Of a stretch of 64,000 nt of DNA, positions 25,038-34,282 are shown in pieces. Every line of letters starts with the position of its first letter. The stretch's first letter is position 1. Made by a program: the position numbers and the translations under genes. The notes under the pieces were generated by a model, which ran no database searches, was not told the origin of the DNA, and was given only the letters and a program-made list of their open reading frames with translations. The stretch spans positions 124,001-188,000 of the forward strand of contig NZ_PIJY01000004.1 of NCBI RefSeq assembly GCF_008304605.1, given 5' to 3'. Source of the DNA: Oceanobacillus polygoni. GTDB taxonomy: Bacteria > Bacillota > Bacilli > Bacillales > Amphibacillaceae.

Positions 25038-25072
25038 GTCCTCCTACTGGTCATACAGGCGGGGGACTTTTT
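25038..25072 (+). terminator. Operon terminator
   Basis: Arms GTCCTCC and GGGGGAC (one G-U pair) are followed by five T, immediately after the glutaredoxin gene. Confidence 0.78.
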
Positions 25073-25221
25073 ATGCTTTTGTGTAATTTCTTCCGAATTG
25101 TCCAAGCCTGAAAGTGCTTTTGAAACATGTTGCTCCATTTTCATAAGATTAATTGCCTTTAATTGAATCTGTTCGCCCCATTAAAATAAAAGCGAATTAG
25201 CCGAAATAAAAAGTTGTCCAC

Positions 25222-25398
25222 TTAAAACTCTTTTTTTCTCCTAATTCGTCCATCATTGTCCGTGTAAATATCTGCCATACCTAAATTCTGTGCTTTTCGT
25301 AATAATTTATCCGTTCTCTTACGGGATGCTTTTAACGTTTCCTTTAGCTCTCTTTCAAGGTTTAGTCCATAACTTTTCTGTTTTTTTACAGTATGCAT
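25222..25398 (-). CDS. Small basic protein, 58 residues
   Basis: ATG 25398 is preceded by AAGGGGTG at 7 nt. The protein is highly charged and basic (LNLERELKETLKASRKRTDK, then GMADIYTDNDGRIRRKKEF). It appears to be helical followed by a short hairpin. It starts 15 bp after the end of the GAF protein gene on the same strand, so the two are probably co-transcribed. No family recognised. Confidence 0.6.
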   Translation of the reverse strand: MHTVKKQKSYGLNLERELKETLKASRKRTDKLLRKAQNLGMADIYTDNDGRIRRKKEF

Positions 25399-25412
25399 AG
25401 TTGTACACCCCT

Positions 25413-26354
25413 TTATCTATCATTAATTTTATCATAAAAATGCGCTAACGCACACATATCTGCATAAAATATTACAGTTCTTTCATCATCAGAATGAAAT
25501 TCATCTATATCTTCACTTTGAACACAAAGAACACCTACCACTTTTTCTCCTATTTTTATTGGGACACCTAAAATGGAACCATATTCATGTCTCGGTGCAT
25601 ATGCTCCTTTAAAGTGAGGGCTGTTTAATACATCTGATACAAGCTCTGTTTCACCAGTTTTCCAGATATACCCTGCAAACCCTTCTCCTTTTTTAAACTT
25701 TCTATTTCTGGACGATGAAAATTCTATACGATTATATGCAAACATTTCAAGTTTGTTTTCGCCATTTATAAAATATATCGTTGATGATTTGTCAGCTCTG
25801 TCTTCTAACAATATAGTTACGCATTCATCTAGAATATTATTACAGAACTCCCATTTCCAGTATGGACTACCTTCATTTAATAGTTGCAATAAAGAGCGAA
25901 CCAGCCGACTTGCATTTTTATGATGTCTAATAAAAATATCACTAATGTATGCCACTTGTTCAAATTCAAGATCTTTTCTTTCTAATTCATCTAATAACTC
26001 CTCATTATATTGTTCTTGTTCATTGATTTTGGCTTTTAATTTTTCACGGTCCTTTAAGAATGATGAATTATGTAACTTCTCAAAATCAGGATGGTACATG
26101 AAATTAGGCAGATTTGTTGCTCCTATAGAAACGTTCCCAGGATACGCACGAATCTCTTTTGCCAAAGCAATAGTTGATATAAGTACAGTAGCAACAATAC
26201 CTATTATTTGAGATATTCTAAACACACTAAGGTCGCTATTTTCGAATATCCATTTGTGGATAGTTAAATATAATTCACTTATACCTATATAAATTGTAAG
26301 AACTAATATGAGTGCGACAATATAGCTAACTACCATCTTCCAAAATTTGGACAA
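25413..26354 (-). CDS. Membrane-bound GAF-domain protein
   Basis: 313 residues from a TTG start with GGGAGGG 8 nt upstream. Two membrane helices at about 5-27 and 42-62 are followed by a coiled-coil-like charged linker (about 95-135). A C-terminal GAF domain (about 150-305) contains FKKGEGFAGYIWKTGETELV and GSILGVPIKIGEKVVGVLCV. The architecture suggests a sensor with cytoplasmic GAF input, but no kinase, GGDEF or HTH output domain is attached. The 58-residue gene just downstream may encode a partner. Confidence 0.8.
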   Translation of the reverse strand: MSKFWKMVVSYIVALILVLTIYIGISELYLTIHKWIFENSDLSVFRISQIIGIVATVLISTIALAKEIRAYPGNVSIGATNLPNFMYHPDFEKLHNSSFLKDREKLKAKINEQEQYNEELLDELERKDLEFEQVAYISDIFIRHHKNASRLVRSLLQLLNEGSPYWKWEFCNNILDECVTILLEDRADKSSTIYFINGENKLEMFAYNRIEFSSSRNRKFKKGEGFAGYIWKTGETELVSDVLNSPHFKGAYAPRHEYGSILGVPIKIGEKVVGVLCVQSEDIDEFHSDDERTVIFYADMCALAHFYDKINDR

Positions 26355-26505
26355 TCTATCATCCCTCCCTATTTTTTCAATCTTACCTTGATTTATATTA
26401 GAAATTTAAATATTTCATTAGCTAAATCTAGTAGTGTAATAACGAATTCATCGACAACATAATACATAAAACCACCAAGGCACCATACAAGATGCTCTAG
26501 CTTAT

Positions 26506-26640
26506 TTACCTCATCGTCCCAATTTGTTGTTTAGTTGGATTTGTATGCCTCATTGTAATAGTCTCCCATACGGCATGATTCATAATGGGTTCATCGCCAC
26601 TTAAATCAGAAATCGTCCTTGCTAAACGAAGGTATTTCAT
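26506..26640 (-). pseudogene. Remnant resembling the C terminus of a ComM/Mg-chelatase-like protein
   Basis: A 44-codon frame begins MKYLRLARTISDLSGDEPIM. The ARTISDLSGDE stretch resembles the C-terminal lid region of ComM/YifB or ChlI-type AAA proteins (ARTIADL). There is no RBS and the flanking frames are broken. The assignment is weak. Confidence 0.25.
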
Positions 26641-26948
26641 CTGAACCCTGTACTCCAATTATTTTTACTTGCCCATTCATACACCCTTCACTCTTAGAAA
26701 GAATAAATCTTTAGTTAGCTAAAAGATATGCTATTCTATTCCAAAAGTCAAGAACGCTTGTTCTTACGCTGATTAAATAAAAATTAATTTTATTCTTTTC
26801 AAAACACATAAATTTATCTTTCTCAGTAAGGAAAATAAGCCAAATTTAATAAACGAGGGATTAAACATATAAAGAAACATTTTTTAAAATTAAAGATATT
26901 TTAAATATAACAAGCAACCATGTTTTCCTTTCTCTATATAAAAAGAAG

Positions 26949-26968
26949 AAGGCAGAATTCACTGCCTT
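26949..26968 (-). terminator. Terminator of the yhfK-like gene
   Basis: Arms AAGGCAG and CTGCCTT enclose a 6-nt loop; on the minus strand the hairpin is followed by CTTCTTTTT. Confidence 0.7.
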
Positions 26969-27061
26969 CCTCCCTTATTCCCTTTGACAAAGGTAAACCC
27001 TTGAAAAAGTTACTAAACTGATGCTTGGCCTATTACTTTACAGGCCAGATGGTTCATTATC

Positions 27062-27706
27062 TTATAAAGCACCTAACACTTCACCGACCTCTTTTTCGCC
27101 TTGTATTACTTCAAACGTTTTCTTGTACGTGTTGTTACGGTCAAGCACATCTACAAGAATATGCGCTACATCTACCCTTGGAATGGATTCGTCACCAATG
27201 TCGGTGAATTCAGGTGATATCTTAATTTCCCCTTTCGCTTCATTATTAGATAGTGGACCAGGCCGAACAATTGTATAGTCAAGATCCGTTTGCTGCAGAT
27301 GGCGATCCGCAACGCCCTTTGCAACCATATAATGCTTGATTTTCTCATCCTGTTCATCTGGATTGCTGGATCCAACTGCACTTAATTGAACAAAGCGCTT
27401 AACTCCTTTTTCCTTAGCATAATCTACTGCTTTTATAGAACCATATAAATCAACAGTCATTGTTTTATCTGCTCCAGTAGAACCACCGGAACCTGCTGCA
27501 AAAATGACTGCATCCACGCCATCAAATGCAGAACTAAAGTCTTCTTCAAGGTTGGCAAGCACGACATTGTCTGCCCCGATTTCTTTTAATTTATCGATCT
27601 GTTCTTCTTTGCGCACCATTGCCGTCGCCTTATGATTCGAATTAGCCAATTCTTTCACAACCTTCTTACCAACTTGTCCATTTGCTCCAATAACGAGTAC
27701 GTTCAT
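27062..27706 (-). CDS. yhfK: NAD(P)-binding atypical SDR (YhfK-like)
   Basis: 214 residues, the same length as B. subtilis YhfK. The cofactor loop GANGQVGKKV is at residues 8-17, and SAVGSSNP and DYTIVRPGPL lie further on, as in NAD(P)H-binding proteins of the atypical SDR group. The catalytic Tyr-x3-Lys is not obvious, as usual for this group. It is probably a cytoplasmic reductase or redox-sensing protein, with no defined substrate. A single gene with its own terminator. Confidence 0.85.
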   Translation of the reverse strand: MNVLVIGANGQVGKKVVKELANSNHKATAMVRKEEQIDKLKEIGADNVVLANLEEDFSSAFDGVDAVIFAAGSGGSTGADKTMTVDLYGSIKAVDYAKEKGVKRFVQLSAVGSSNPDEQDEKIKHYMVAKGVADRHLQQTDLDYTIVRPGPLSNNEAKGEIKISPEFTDIGDESIPRVDVAHILVDVLDRNNTYKKTFEVIQGEKEVGEVLGAL

Positions 27707-27785
27707 AATGTAGTCTCTCCTTTATATGATATCTGTTTAGAATGTTCCCGCTCACCAGTTTGTAAAACATGATGAGATACTAAAA

Positions 27786-27810
27786 GCAGGACAGAAAAAA
27801 ACTGCCCCGC
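27786..27810 (-). terminator. Terminator of the aldehyde dehydrogenase gene
   Basis: Nine-base arms GCAGGACAG and CTGCCCCGC pair with two G-U pairs around a 7-nt loop. On the minus strand a TTTTA stretch follows. Confidence 0.65.
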
Positions 27811-27818
27811 TCGTATTT

Positions 27819-29273
27819 TTACTGTTTATCTTTGTTATACTGCATGTAAACAACATGGGTGACAAGGAAATCTTCAATACCATGTTTCCCGTCTGTTCCG
27901 CCCAGACCGGATTTCCTCATTCCCGCATGATAGCCCTGGACGGCTTCAAAATTTTCACGGTTGACATACGTCTCGCCAAATTTCAGCTCATTGATCACAC
28001 GCATTGCTTCATTCATATCTTCCGTATAGACGGAAGAAGAAAGACCATAAACCGTATCATTTCCTTTTTCGATCGCTTCATCGAGCGTTTTAAAGGTATC
28101 AATCGGGATGACAGGTCCGAAAATTTCCTCCTGCATGATGTCTGATTCATGTGTCACATTCGTTAAGATTGTCGGCTGATAAAAATAGCCCTTGTCTTGA
28201 TTTGCACGCTCACCGCCAATGATTACTTTAGCACCGTTCTCTTTTGCTTTTTGCACCATATCATCCACCGTTTCGAGACGGTCACTGCTAATTAGCGGAC
28301 CAATATCGGCTTCTTTGTTTTGCCGTGGATTACCAATTATTTGGCTTTCAAACTTTTCTTTCAGCTTATCTATAAAGGAATCTGCAATATCTTCCTGAAC
28401 ATAAATGCGTTCTGCGTTCGTACAGGCCTGTCCATTGTTGGCAAGTCGTGATATGGTAATGTTTTGAGTAGCTAAATCCAGATCTGCATGTTTCGTAACG
28501 ATAGCAGGTGCTTTGCCACCTAATTCCAGGTTTACTTTAGTAATATTAGATGCAGCAGCTTCCATTACTTTTGTACCCGCAGGAATGCTGCCGGTCATCG
28601 ATACCATGGCAACTTTTTCATGGCTTGCCAATGCATTCCCAACCTCTGAACCAGTTCCAGTTACAACATTGTACACGCCTTTAGGAATTTCTTTCATATT
28701 ATCAACAATCTTCGTAAATTCCATTGTTGTATTCGGTGTTTTCTGGCTTGGCTTTAGGACAAGCGTACAGCCAGTGACAAGCGCTGAAGCAACTTTTCTG
28801 GCAAGAATGAATACCGGGAAATTCCACGGTACAATGCCAGCAACAACACCAATCGGTTTCTTGTAAATATAGATATTCTCATTTGGACGGTCGCTCGGAA
28901 CAATGTCGCCCTCTATCCTGCGCGCCCATTCGGACATATAATGAAAATAGTCAATCGCCAAATCCACTTCTCCCTGAGCAAGTTCGTAATTTTTACCTTG
29001 TTCCTCCTGAAGCAAGTCAATGAATGTTTCCCGCTTTTCTTGAATGGCGTCTCCTAATTTACGAACAATCTTCCCGCGCTCAATGTTTGGGGTCATCTCC
29101 CAGTCTTTTTGGGCATTAAAAGCTGCTTGGACAGCTCTATCAACATCTTCATCCGTCCCTCTAGGAACTTGAGAGATCATCTCTTCTGTAGCAGGATTGA
29201 TAATATCCAGCCATTCGTTCCCTGTAGAGTCTGTATACTTACCTTCCATATAAAGTTGATGTTTCTTCATCAT
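27819..29273 (-). CDS. aldA: Aldehyde dehydrogenase (lactaldehyde/glycolaldehyde, AldA-like)
   Basis: 484 residues of the NAD-dependent aldehyde dehydrogenase family, closest in pattern to E. coli AldA. Shared features are INPATEEMISQVPRGT near the N terminus, YMSEWARRIEGDIVPSDRP near residue 115 and the C-terminal ETYVNRENFEAVQGYHAG. The catalytic Glu is in LELGGKAP and the nucleophilic Cys in NGQACTNAER near residue 285. It oxidises lactaldehyde or glycolaldehyde to lactate or glycolate. Glycolate would be a natural substrate for the GlcD-like protein at 52.9 kb, but the two loci are far apart. Confidence 0.88.
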   Translation of the reverse strand: MMKKHQLYMEGKYTDSTGNEWLDIINPATEEMISQVPRGTDEDVDRAVQAAFNAQKDWEMTPNIERGKIVRKLGDAIQEKRETFIDLLQEEQGKNYELAQGEVDLAIDYFHYMSEWARRIEGDIVPSDRPNENIYIYKKPIGVVAGIVPWNFPVFILARKVASALVTGCTLVLKPSQKTPNTTMEFTKIVDNMKEIPKGVYNVVTGTGSEVGNALASHEKVAMVSMTGSIPAGTKVMEAAASNITKVNLELGGKAPAIVTKHADLDLATQNITISRLANNGQACTNAERIYVQEDIADSFIDKLKEKFESQIIGNPRQNKEADIGPLISSDRLETVDDMVQKAKENGAKVIIGGERANQDKGYFYQPTILTNVTHESDIMQEEIFGPVIPIDTFKTLDEAIEKGNDTVYGLSSSVYTEDMNEAMRVINELKFGETYVNRENFEAVQGYHAGMRKSGLGGTDGKHGIEDFLVTHVVYMQYNKDKQ

Positions 29274-29888
29274 AACGAGCCTCCTTGCAATTTCAATAGT
29301 GTTCCACTTATTAATGGATATTCCACTTATTTTTTGCAGTTAAACTAGTGTAGCTTTTTCACCGCAGCAAAAGACCAGCTTATGCTTTAGATCGAAAAGG
29401 AAACACAAGGAAACTCGTTGATCAAAACCAGTATTAATGCTTTCACATTATCGTCTAAGATAAAATAAAATAGGATTTACTTCAGTGGATTAGAACTTGA
29501 TATTCGCCAAGCTCACAGAGCAAATGCCTTAATTGCACTTATACAGATAGGAATTTTTATATTTTTTTATCCATAAATAAAGAAGAAGACAATACGCCCT
29601 GCCTCCTTCTATCAACTATTAGATTGGTTGGTTGTGTTTCGTAAAATAGTAACTAAACTGCGCTGCTGGATGACGTTCATTGACTTGATCACTTCCAAAT
29701 AATCTAACGAGCTGTTCAATAACATGGATCTTTTTCGAAATCTAATTTTATTCTTCTAGCTTTTTCCGTCGTCTTTGAATGCTTTTCACTACAAAATAAT
29801 AAAATACAAATGAAGTTATTTTTAACCTATCCAATTGATATCTTCTATTTAAATTTCTCATGTTTTCCAAGGGTCTACCCCAAAAGCT
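29274..29888. other. Non-coding stretch with one gene fragment
   Basis: About 610 bases. The only recognisable item is a 40-codon minus-strand fragment at 29629-29748. The rest is AT-rich, without a clear promoter or terminator. Confidence 0.5.
29629..29748 (-). pseudogene. C-terminal gene fragment
   Basis: An open minus-strand frame without a start codon encodes about 40 residues (VIEQLVRLFGSDQVNERHPA, then AQFSYYFTKHNQPI and a stop). It reads like the conserved tail of a protein, but I cannot name the family. A weak hairpin with TTCTTCTTT follows on the same strand, so it may be the surviving 3' end and terminator of a deleted gene. Confidence 0.3.
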
Positions 29889-30158
29889 CTACTCTGCCCC
29901 TCTGCCTTTATCGAATTCTAGATTACCTCCCTTTTCTAACTCTTGATCTGTTTGATTAGGATTTTCATCATGTATAAAGGATTTATTTTCTTGATTTTCC
30001 TCATCCTCTAGGTTCGCGTCATTTTCATAACGGGTTGGGTTATCCTTTACATCATCCTGCTGCTCATTCGAATCGTTATTATCAACGTTACATGCTGATA
30101 ATAAACTTAACGAAAACAAACTAGCAAAAATTAAAACTTTCCAATTGATTTTCATCAT
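29889..30158 (-). CDS. Small acidic lipoprotein, unknown function
   Basis: 89 residues from ATG 30158 (AAGGTGAT upstream). A signal peptide with lipobox LLSAC places the lipidated Cys near residue 22. The mature part is short, disordered and rich in Asp, Glu and Asn. It is exported and membrane-anchored. Similar low-complexity lipoproteins are common in Bacillaceae and have no assigned role. A longer frame upstream (to 30233) lacks an RBS. Confidence 0.65.
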   Translation of the reverse strand: MMKINWKVLIFASLFSLSLLSACNVDNNDSNEQQDDVKDNPTRYENDANLEDEENQENKSFIHDENPNQTDQELEKGGNLEFDKGRGAE

Positions 30159-30425
30159 ATGTATCACCTTACTTTTCACTTTTTTAGTTAACATTAATAT
30201 GTCCCTAAAAAGACAATCATAGTCCTGACTCAATCATACATTTTTTGGTGAAATCGTTGTTCAAAAAGGAAAACACCCGCTCCACAATAGAAGGCAGGTA
30301 TTTTATATCTCTTTATACAATAGACAGGAATACTCCACCTAAAAGAATTCTATCATACAAAGATTAAGTTAGATTAACTAAGCTAACAATCAGCAGGGAT
30401 GAAAGAAACCACGGATTAAAGACAC

Positions 30426-32150
30426 TTAAACAAGAGAACCGCCTTGCTTAAGGTACTTTTCAATTCCTTCTGCAGCTCTATAAGATAAAGCACCTAATGT
30501 ACCAGTTGGATTGAAACAACTGTTATGCGGAAATGCTGAAGCCCCAACTACAAATACATTTTCAGCATCCCACATCTGTTGATAAGAATTAATTGCTGAC
30601 GTTTCAGGTTCAGCACCCATGATGACGCCTCCAGTATTATGTGTGTTCGTATCGACGTTTACATTGAAGGGCGCTTGTTCACCAACTGTATCTATATGAT
30701 CTGGGCCCATTTCTTCAGCAATCGATCTTGTAACTTTAGCCATATACTTTACTAACGCATTGTCTTGTTCTGTATAATCATACGTTATACGCAATAATGG
30801 CATGCCGTACGCATCTTTATAAGTAGGATCCAAATCAATATAATTTTGTCGGTGAGGCATACTTGCACCTTGTGATTTGACCTGGAGGATGCTGTTTGTG
30901 TACGTAATTGATTGTTCCTTAAATTCTTTTCCCCACGAAGGCGTTCCAATTGGCACGTTATTATTGGCAATTGGCCGGTTCCCGTATTGTGTAGAGCGGA
31001 TTCCTGCTCCGTGAATAAAGTTCTCATTCGTATGGTCGAAATTATCACCTGTGAATTCAGGAATTTCAATCCCCAACGCCCCAGCTCCAGCATATAGATT
31101 AAATTCTCTATCATTATAAAATAAAGTAGAGTACCCGGAGCTTACTTGGTAACAATAATTTTTACCAATAACACCTGTTCCATTAGCTGGATCATACGGT
31201 TTACCAAGTCTAGAATTAAGCAGTAGTCTGGCATTATTGAATACATAACTTGCGACGACTACTACTTCTGCAGGTTGTTCAAATTCCTCCCCAGTAAGTG
31301 TATCCACATAAATAACACCTGTAGCTTTCGTCCCATCATTTAAAATTCGTGTTACGTTAGCATGTGTACGTAGATCAAGGTTACCCGTTCCTTGTGCAAC
31401 AGGCAGAACAGTAACAACTGGGTCCGCTTTTGCGCCGTACTCACAACCAAAGTTTTCGCAGTACGCACAGTATTGACAAGCTGCACGTGAAACACCATCT
31501 GGGTTTTCGTAATTCTCCGATAAATTCCCAGAAGGGATCATATAAGGTTTGTAACCAAGTTTTTTGGTTGCCTTTTCAAATTCCTCTAATACGGGTGTTT
31601 TTAACATTGGTTTGGTTGGATAAGGATTTGAACGATGACCATATAATTCAACTGTCTCCCCAGAAATACCGGACATTTTTTCAAAGGTATCGTAATATGG
31701 TTCTAACTCGTCATATGTAATACCCCAATCCTGAAGTGGATATTCGGCTTTGATTTTATTTTTCCCGTATCTTTTTTCCGTCATCGTTTTAATTTCAAAA
31801 TCATATGGAAGAAAACGATATGTTTGCCCATTCCAATGACTACCTGCACCTCCAAGACCATCACCAACAATAAACGTCCCATATTGACGCATTGGAAGTG
31901 CTCTCATCTTGTTGTTATTACGATGCGTAACGGTTTCTTTGGATAAGTCTTGCATTAATTCTTCTCGATGCTGGAAGCGGAGTTCGTCATGGACCATAAG
32001 ATAATCACTCATCTTCCTTTCTTTCCCTCGCTCGAGTCCGACGACTTTGATTCCAGCCTTTGTTAGTTCGGAGGCAATAATCCCCCCAGCCCAACCCATT
32101 CCAACGACAACTACAGGTTCTATAGGTAATTTTGTAGCCATGTTTCTCAA
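30426..32150 (-). CDS. GMC-type FAD dehydrogenase, gluconate 2-dehydrogenase large-subunit-like
   Basis: 574 residues. FAD-binding GMGWAGG is at about 18-24, and the GMC C-terminal His region VGASAFPHNSCFNPTGTLGA is near 540. A Cys cluster, C-x2-C-x2-C-x4-C (near residue 225), resembles the 3Fe-4S ligands of membrane-bound fructose and gluconate dehydrogenases. It would oxidise a sugar or sugar acid outside the membrane, carried out of the cell with the Tat-signal-bearing small subunit encoded 12 bp upstream. No cytochrome c subunit gene is adjacent, so the electron acceptor is unknown. Confidence 0.85.
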   Translation of the reverse strand: MRNMATKLPIEPVVVVGMGWAGGIIASELTKAGIKVVGLERGKERKMSDYLMVHDELRFQHREELMQDLSKETVTHRNNNKMRALPMRQYGTFIVGDGLGGAGSHWNGQTYRFLPYDFEIKTMTEKRYGKNKIKAEYPLQDWGITYDELEPYYDTFEKMSGISGETVELYGHRSNPYPTKPMLKTPVLEEFEKATKKLGYKPYMIPSGNLSENYENPDGVSRAACQYCAYCENFGCEYGAKADPVVTVLPVAQGTGNLDLRTHANVTRILNDGTKATGVIYVDTLTGEEFEQPAEVVVVASYVFNNARLLLNSRLGKPYDPANGTGVIGKNYCYQVSSGYSTLFYNDREFNLYAGAGALGIEIPEFTGDNFDHTNENFIHGAGIRSTQYGNRPIANNNVPIGTPSWGKEFKEQSITYTNSILQVKSQGASMPHRQNYIDLDPTYKDAYGMPLLRITYDYTEQDNALVKYMAKVTRSIAEEMGPDHIDTVGEQAPFNVNVDTNTHNTGGVIMGAEPETSAINSYQQMWDAENVFVVGASAFPHNSCFNPTGTLGALSYRAAEGIEKYLKQGGSLV

Positions 32151-32162
32151 CCCTTTCTATTC

Positions 32163-32948
32163 TTATGAATGTCCCATATGACTCTGGAGGCTGTTTGGCT
32201 CCAGTTCAACAAAATCCTTTTTTTGGATTTCATTTACATAACCCATTCTTGTACCAGGATACTTTCGCATTTCCCACCCTAGCATCTCTTTATTGCCACC
32301 ATACATCGGATCTGCATAAACACCCTCTAACGTTAACTGTCTGAGCAATTTAAAAAACTCCGCTGTAGAAACACCTGAAATCGAACCTGCTTCACCTTTC
32401 TCAAAAGCAACTAAAACTTCGTCTTGCTCTCCTGCTTCTAAGTCTATAAACTGTCTTTCGTAATTTTCATTGCTGTAATTATCCAGCCTTTTCAAGCCTA
32501 AGCGGAATAAATCTTGGCGTAACAGTTTGATTTGTTCCCCTTGTGTTGGTTCAGGGTTATAAAATGGACCTAGCCGATAATCTCTCGCATTTACTCCCCA
32601 TTGACTAGCAAGTTGATGATCTATATAGATCGCAGCATTCAATTCCATAGCACCAGGACCATTCTCGTCCTCCGGAAAAATACGTTCCACAGCTACATTT
32701 GTAGTTTGATATTCTTCTGGGTTAAAAAACATTAAGGCAACATTTGGGTTAGCAACTTCAGCGACCGGCGGTGGTGGTGCTTGTTCTGTTTGCACGTCCC
32801 CACCCTTTAAATTTCCAAGTAAGCCACCAAATGTCGCACCAATTGCAATCCCACCAAATGTTAATCCTGAACTCTTTAAAAAGGCACGTCTTGTACTAGT
32901 TGTATTTGCTTGTTCTGTTATTTGATTGTTCTCGTTGTCCGTCATCAT
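32163..32948 (-). CDS. Gluconate 2-dehydrogenase subunit 3 family protein, Tat signal
   Basis: 261 residues. A twin-arginine motif (STRRAFLKSSG) followed by a glycine-rich hydrophobic stretch lies at about 18-50. The rest matches the gluconate 2-dehydrogenase subunit 3 (gamma) family (GVYADPMYGGNKEMLGWEMR). This subunit pairs with the FAD subunit and carries it through the Tat system. It is first in a two-gene operon, 12 bp before the FAD subunit gene. The proline-rich segment after the signal (APPPPVAEV) is probably a spacer. Confidence 0.85.
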   Translation of the reverse strand: MMTDNENNQITEQANTTSTRRAFLKSSGLTFGGIAIGATFGGLLGNLKGGDVQTEQAPPPPVAEVANPNVALMFFNPEEYQTTNVAVERIFPEDENGPGAMELNAAIYIDHQLASQWGVNARDYRLGPFYNPEPTQGEQIKLLRQDLFRLGLKRLDNYSNENYERQFIDLEAGEQDEVLVAFEKGEAGSISGVSTAEFFKLLRQLTLEGVYADPMYGGNKEMLGWEMRKYPGTRMGYVNEIQKKDFVELEPNSLQSHMGHS

Positions 32949-33496
32949 AATCCCTCCTAATGTATTAAAGAATAAATAAATCCAACATTTAGAGCTACAC
33001 CATATTCTGCTCTAAGATTGATAGTCTTTATGGCAAGTGCTCTTCATGATACAGATTAAGAAAATTTCTTTCTTATCTGTACACAACGTCAGTGTGGATG
33101 TGTTTTATACTTTTTTCATAATTATGTCCAATACACGATGTGAATAAACTTGGATGCTATACCAGGAGATGTATATATTCATAACACTTTCTAACATAGG
33201 CTTAAATGCATGGTCACCGCTTCAAGAGATGAGATTTAATTTCCGAAAGATATACACGATTTCCGTTCTAAAAAATAGGGGGACGGGCAGATGAGCTTCC
33301 GTGTGCAATTCAATTTTTTAGATTAATGAAGATGCTAAAATCAGTTGCTGATCCGTCCAATGATCTATTAGCATATAACTTCTAGCAAATATTCAAGTTC
33401 GTTAACATTAGAACATTCAAAAAAGATGGTATACAATAATAAAAAAGCAACCCATAGCAATAGCATAAAATTTCACTAGACTAGGGGGCAGTAAAG
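32949..33496. other. Non-coding intergenic stretch
   Basis: About 550 bases between two divergent units. No gene-like frame is seen. An imperfect inverted TAGAGC...GCTCTA lies near 32988-33015. The promoters of both flanking units should be here, but no convincing pair could be picked out. Confidence 0.45.
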
Positions 33497-34246
33497 ATGA
33501 AAAATGGAGATACGAATACAACACATGCCACACAAAATAGCATTCAAGAATTACGTGGGTTTATCAATCGGCTAGAGTCTTTACAGGAGTATCGATTACC
33601 TCAGCGAGCATACCATATTATACGATTGGCTATTCGCGATTTGGTTTTACCTCCCGGAAAAACCTTATTAGAACGAGAAATGAGCGAAGTATTAGAAATG
33701 AGCAGAACTCCTGTCCGAGAGGCTTTAGTACGTTTGGAGACGGAGAGGGTTGTACGATTGATTCCGAGACGTGGTTTTATCGTCGAACCAATTGTCCAGG
33801 AAGATTTAAAGGAAATTTATCAAATTATAGAAAATTTAGATGGACTTGCTATCGAAATAGCTACAAACAAGGCTAGAGACGAGGAAATCAATCAACTCGA
33901 AGCAATTATTGAAAAGCAAGAAGAAGCATTGGAAAACAAAGACTTAAAAAAATGGGCTGTATTGGATGAGCGTTTTCACTCGATGATTATTGAGCTTGCG
34001 GAAAATAAACGGCTCAGCTCCGTTATTGAAATTCATTCCGATCAAACCTATCGAGCCCGACTATTTACGATTAATGATCGTCCATTTCCGCTCCGTTCCA
34101 TTAAAGAACATCAAGCAATCATTGCGTGTATGCGAGCCAAAGATGAAAATGCCGCTCGCATCATGATGCAGTCCCACCGGAAACGGGCACAAAAGGAAAT
34201 TTTAGCAGGTATTGAAAAGATAAATAGCAATACAAAACAAGACTAG
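33497..34246 (+). CDS. GntR-family regulator, FCD (FadR) subfamily
   Basis: 249 residues. An N-terminal winged helix (PGKTLLEREMSEVLEMSRTP followed by VREALVRLE) covers about 35-95 and an all-helical FCD ligand-binding domain about 105-230, with conserved metal or ligand residues such as His in LDERFHSMI. FCD members respond to small carboxylates such as lactate, glycolate or malonate. Its neighbours are a dicarboxylate symporter (convergent) and a tartrate/malate-type dehydrogenase, so a hydroxy-dicarboxylate inducer is likely (inference). Confidence 0.88.
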   Translation: MKNGDTNTTHATQNSIQELRGFINRLESLQEYRLPQRAYHIIRLAIRDLVLPPGKTLLEREMSEVLEMSRTPVREALVRLETERVVRLIPRRGFIVEPIVQEDLKEIYQIIENLDGLAIEIATNKARDEEINQLEAIIEKQEEALENKDLKKWAVLDERFHSMIIELAENKRLSSVIEIHSDQTYRARLFTINDRPFPLRSIKEHQAIIACMRAKDENAARIMMQSHRKRAQKEILAGIEKINSNTKQD

Positions 34247-34274
34247 CATCCTGTAAACATGTTGGATACTAGTC
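34241..34274. terminator. Terminator between convergent GntR and symporter genes
   Basis: Arms GACTAGCATCC and GGATACTAGTC (one mismatch) enclose a 12-nt loop, with TATTTTC following on the plus strand. It starts inside the last codons of the GntR gene. Confidence 0.75.
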
Positions 34275-34282
34275 TATTTTCA

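Larger units (their letters stand above)
26355..27061. other. Non-coding stretch with gene remnants
   Basis: About 700 bases with no intact gene. Short minus-strand frames at 26506-26640 look like a remnant (listed separately). Bases 26700-26930 are AT-rich with nothing recognised. A terminator for the yhfK-like gene lies at 26949-26968. Confidence 0.5.
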
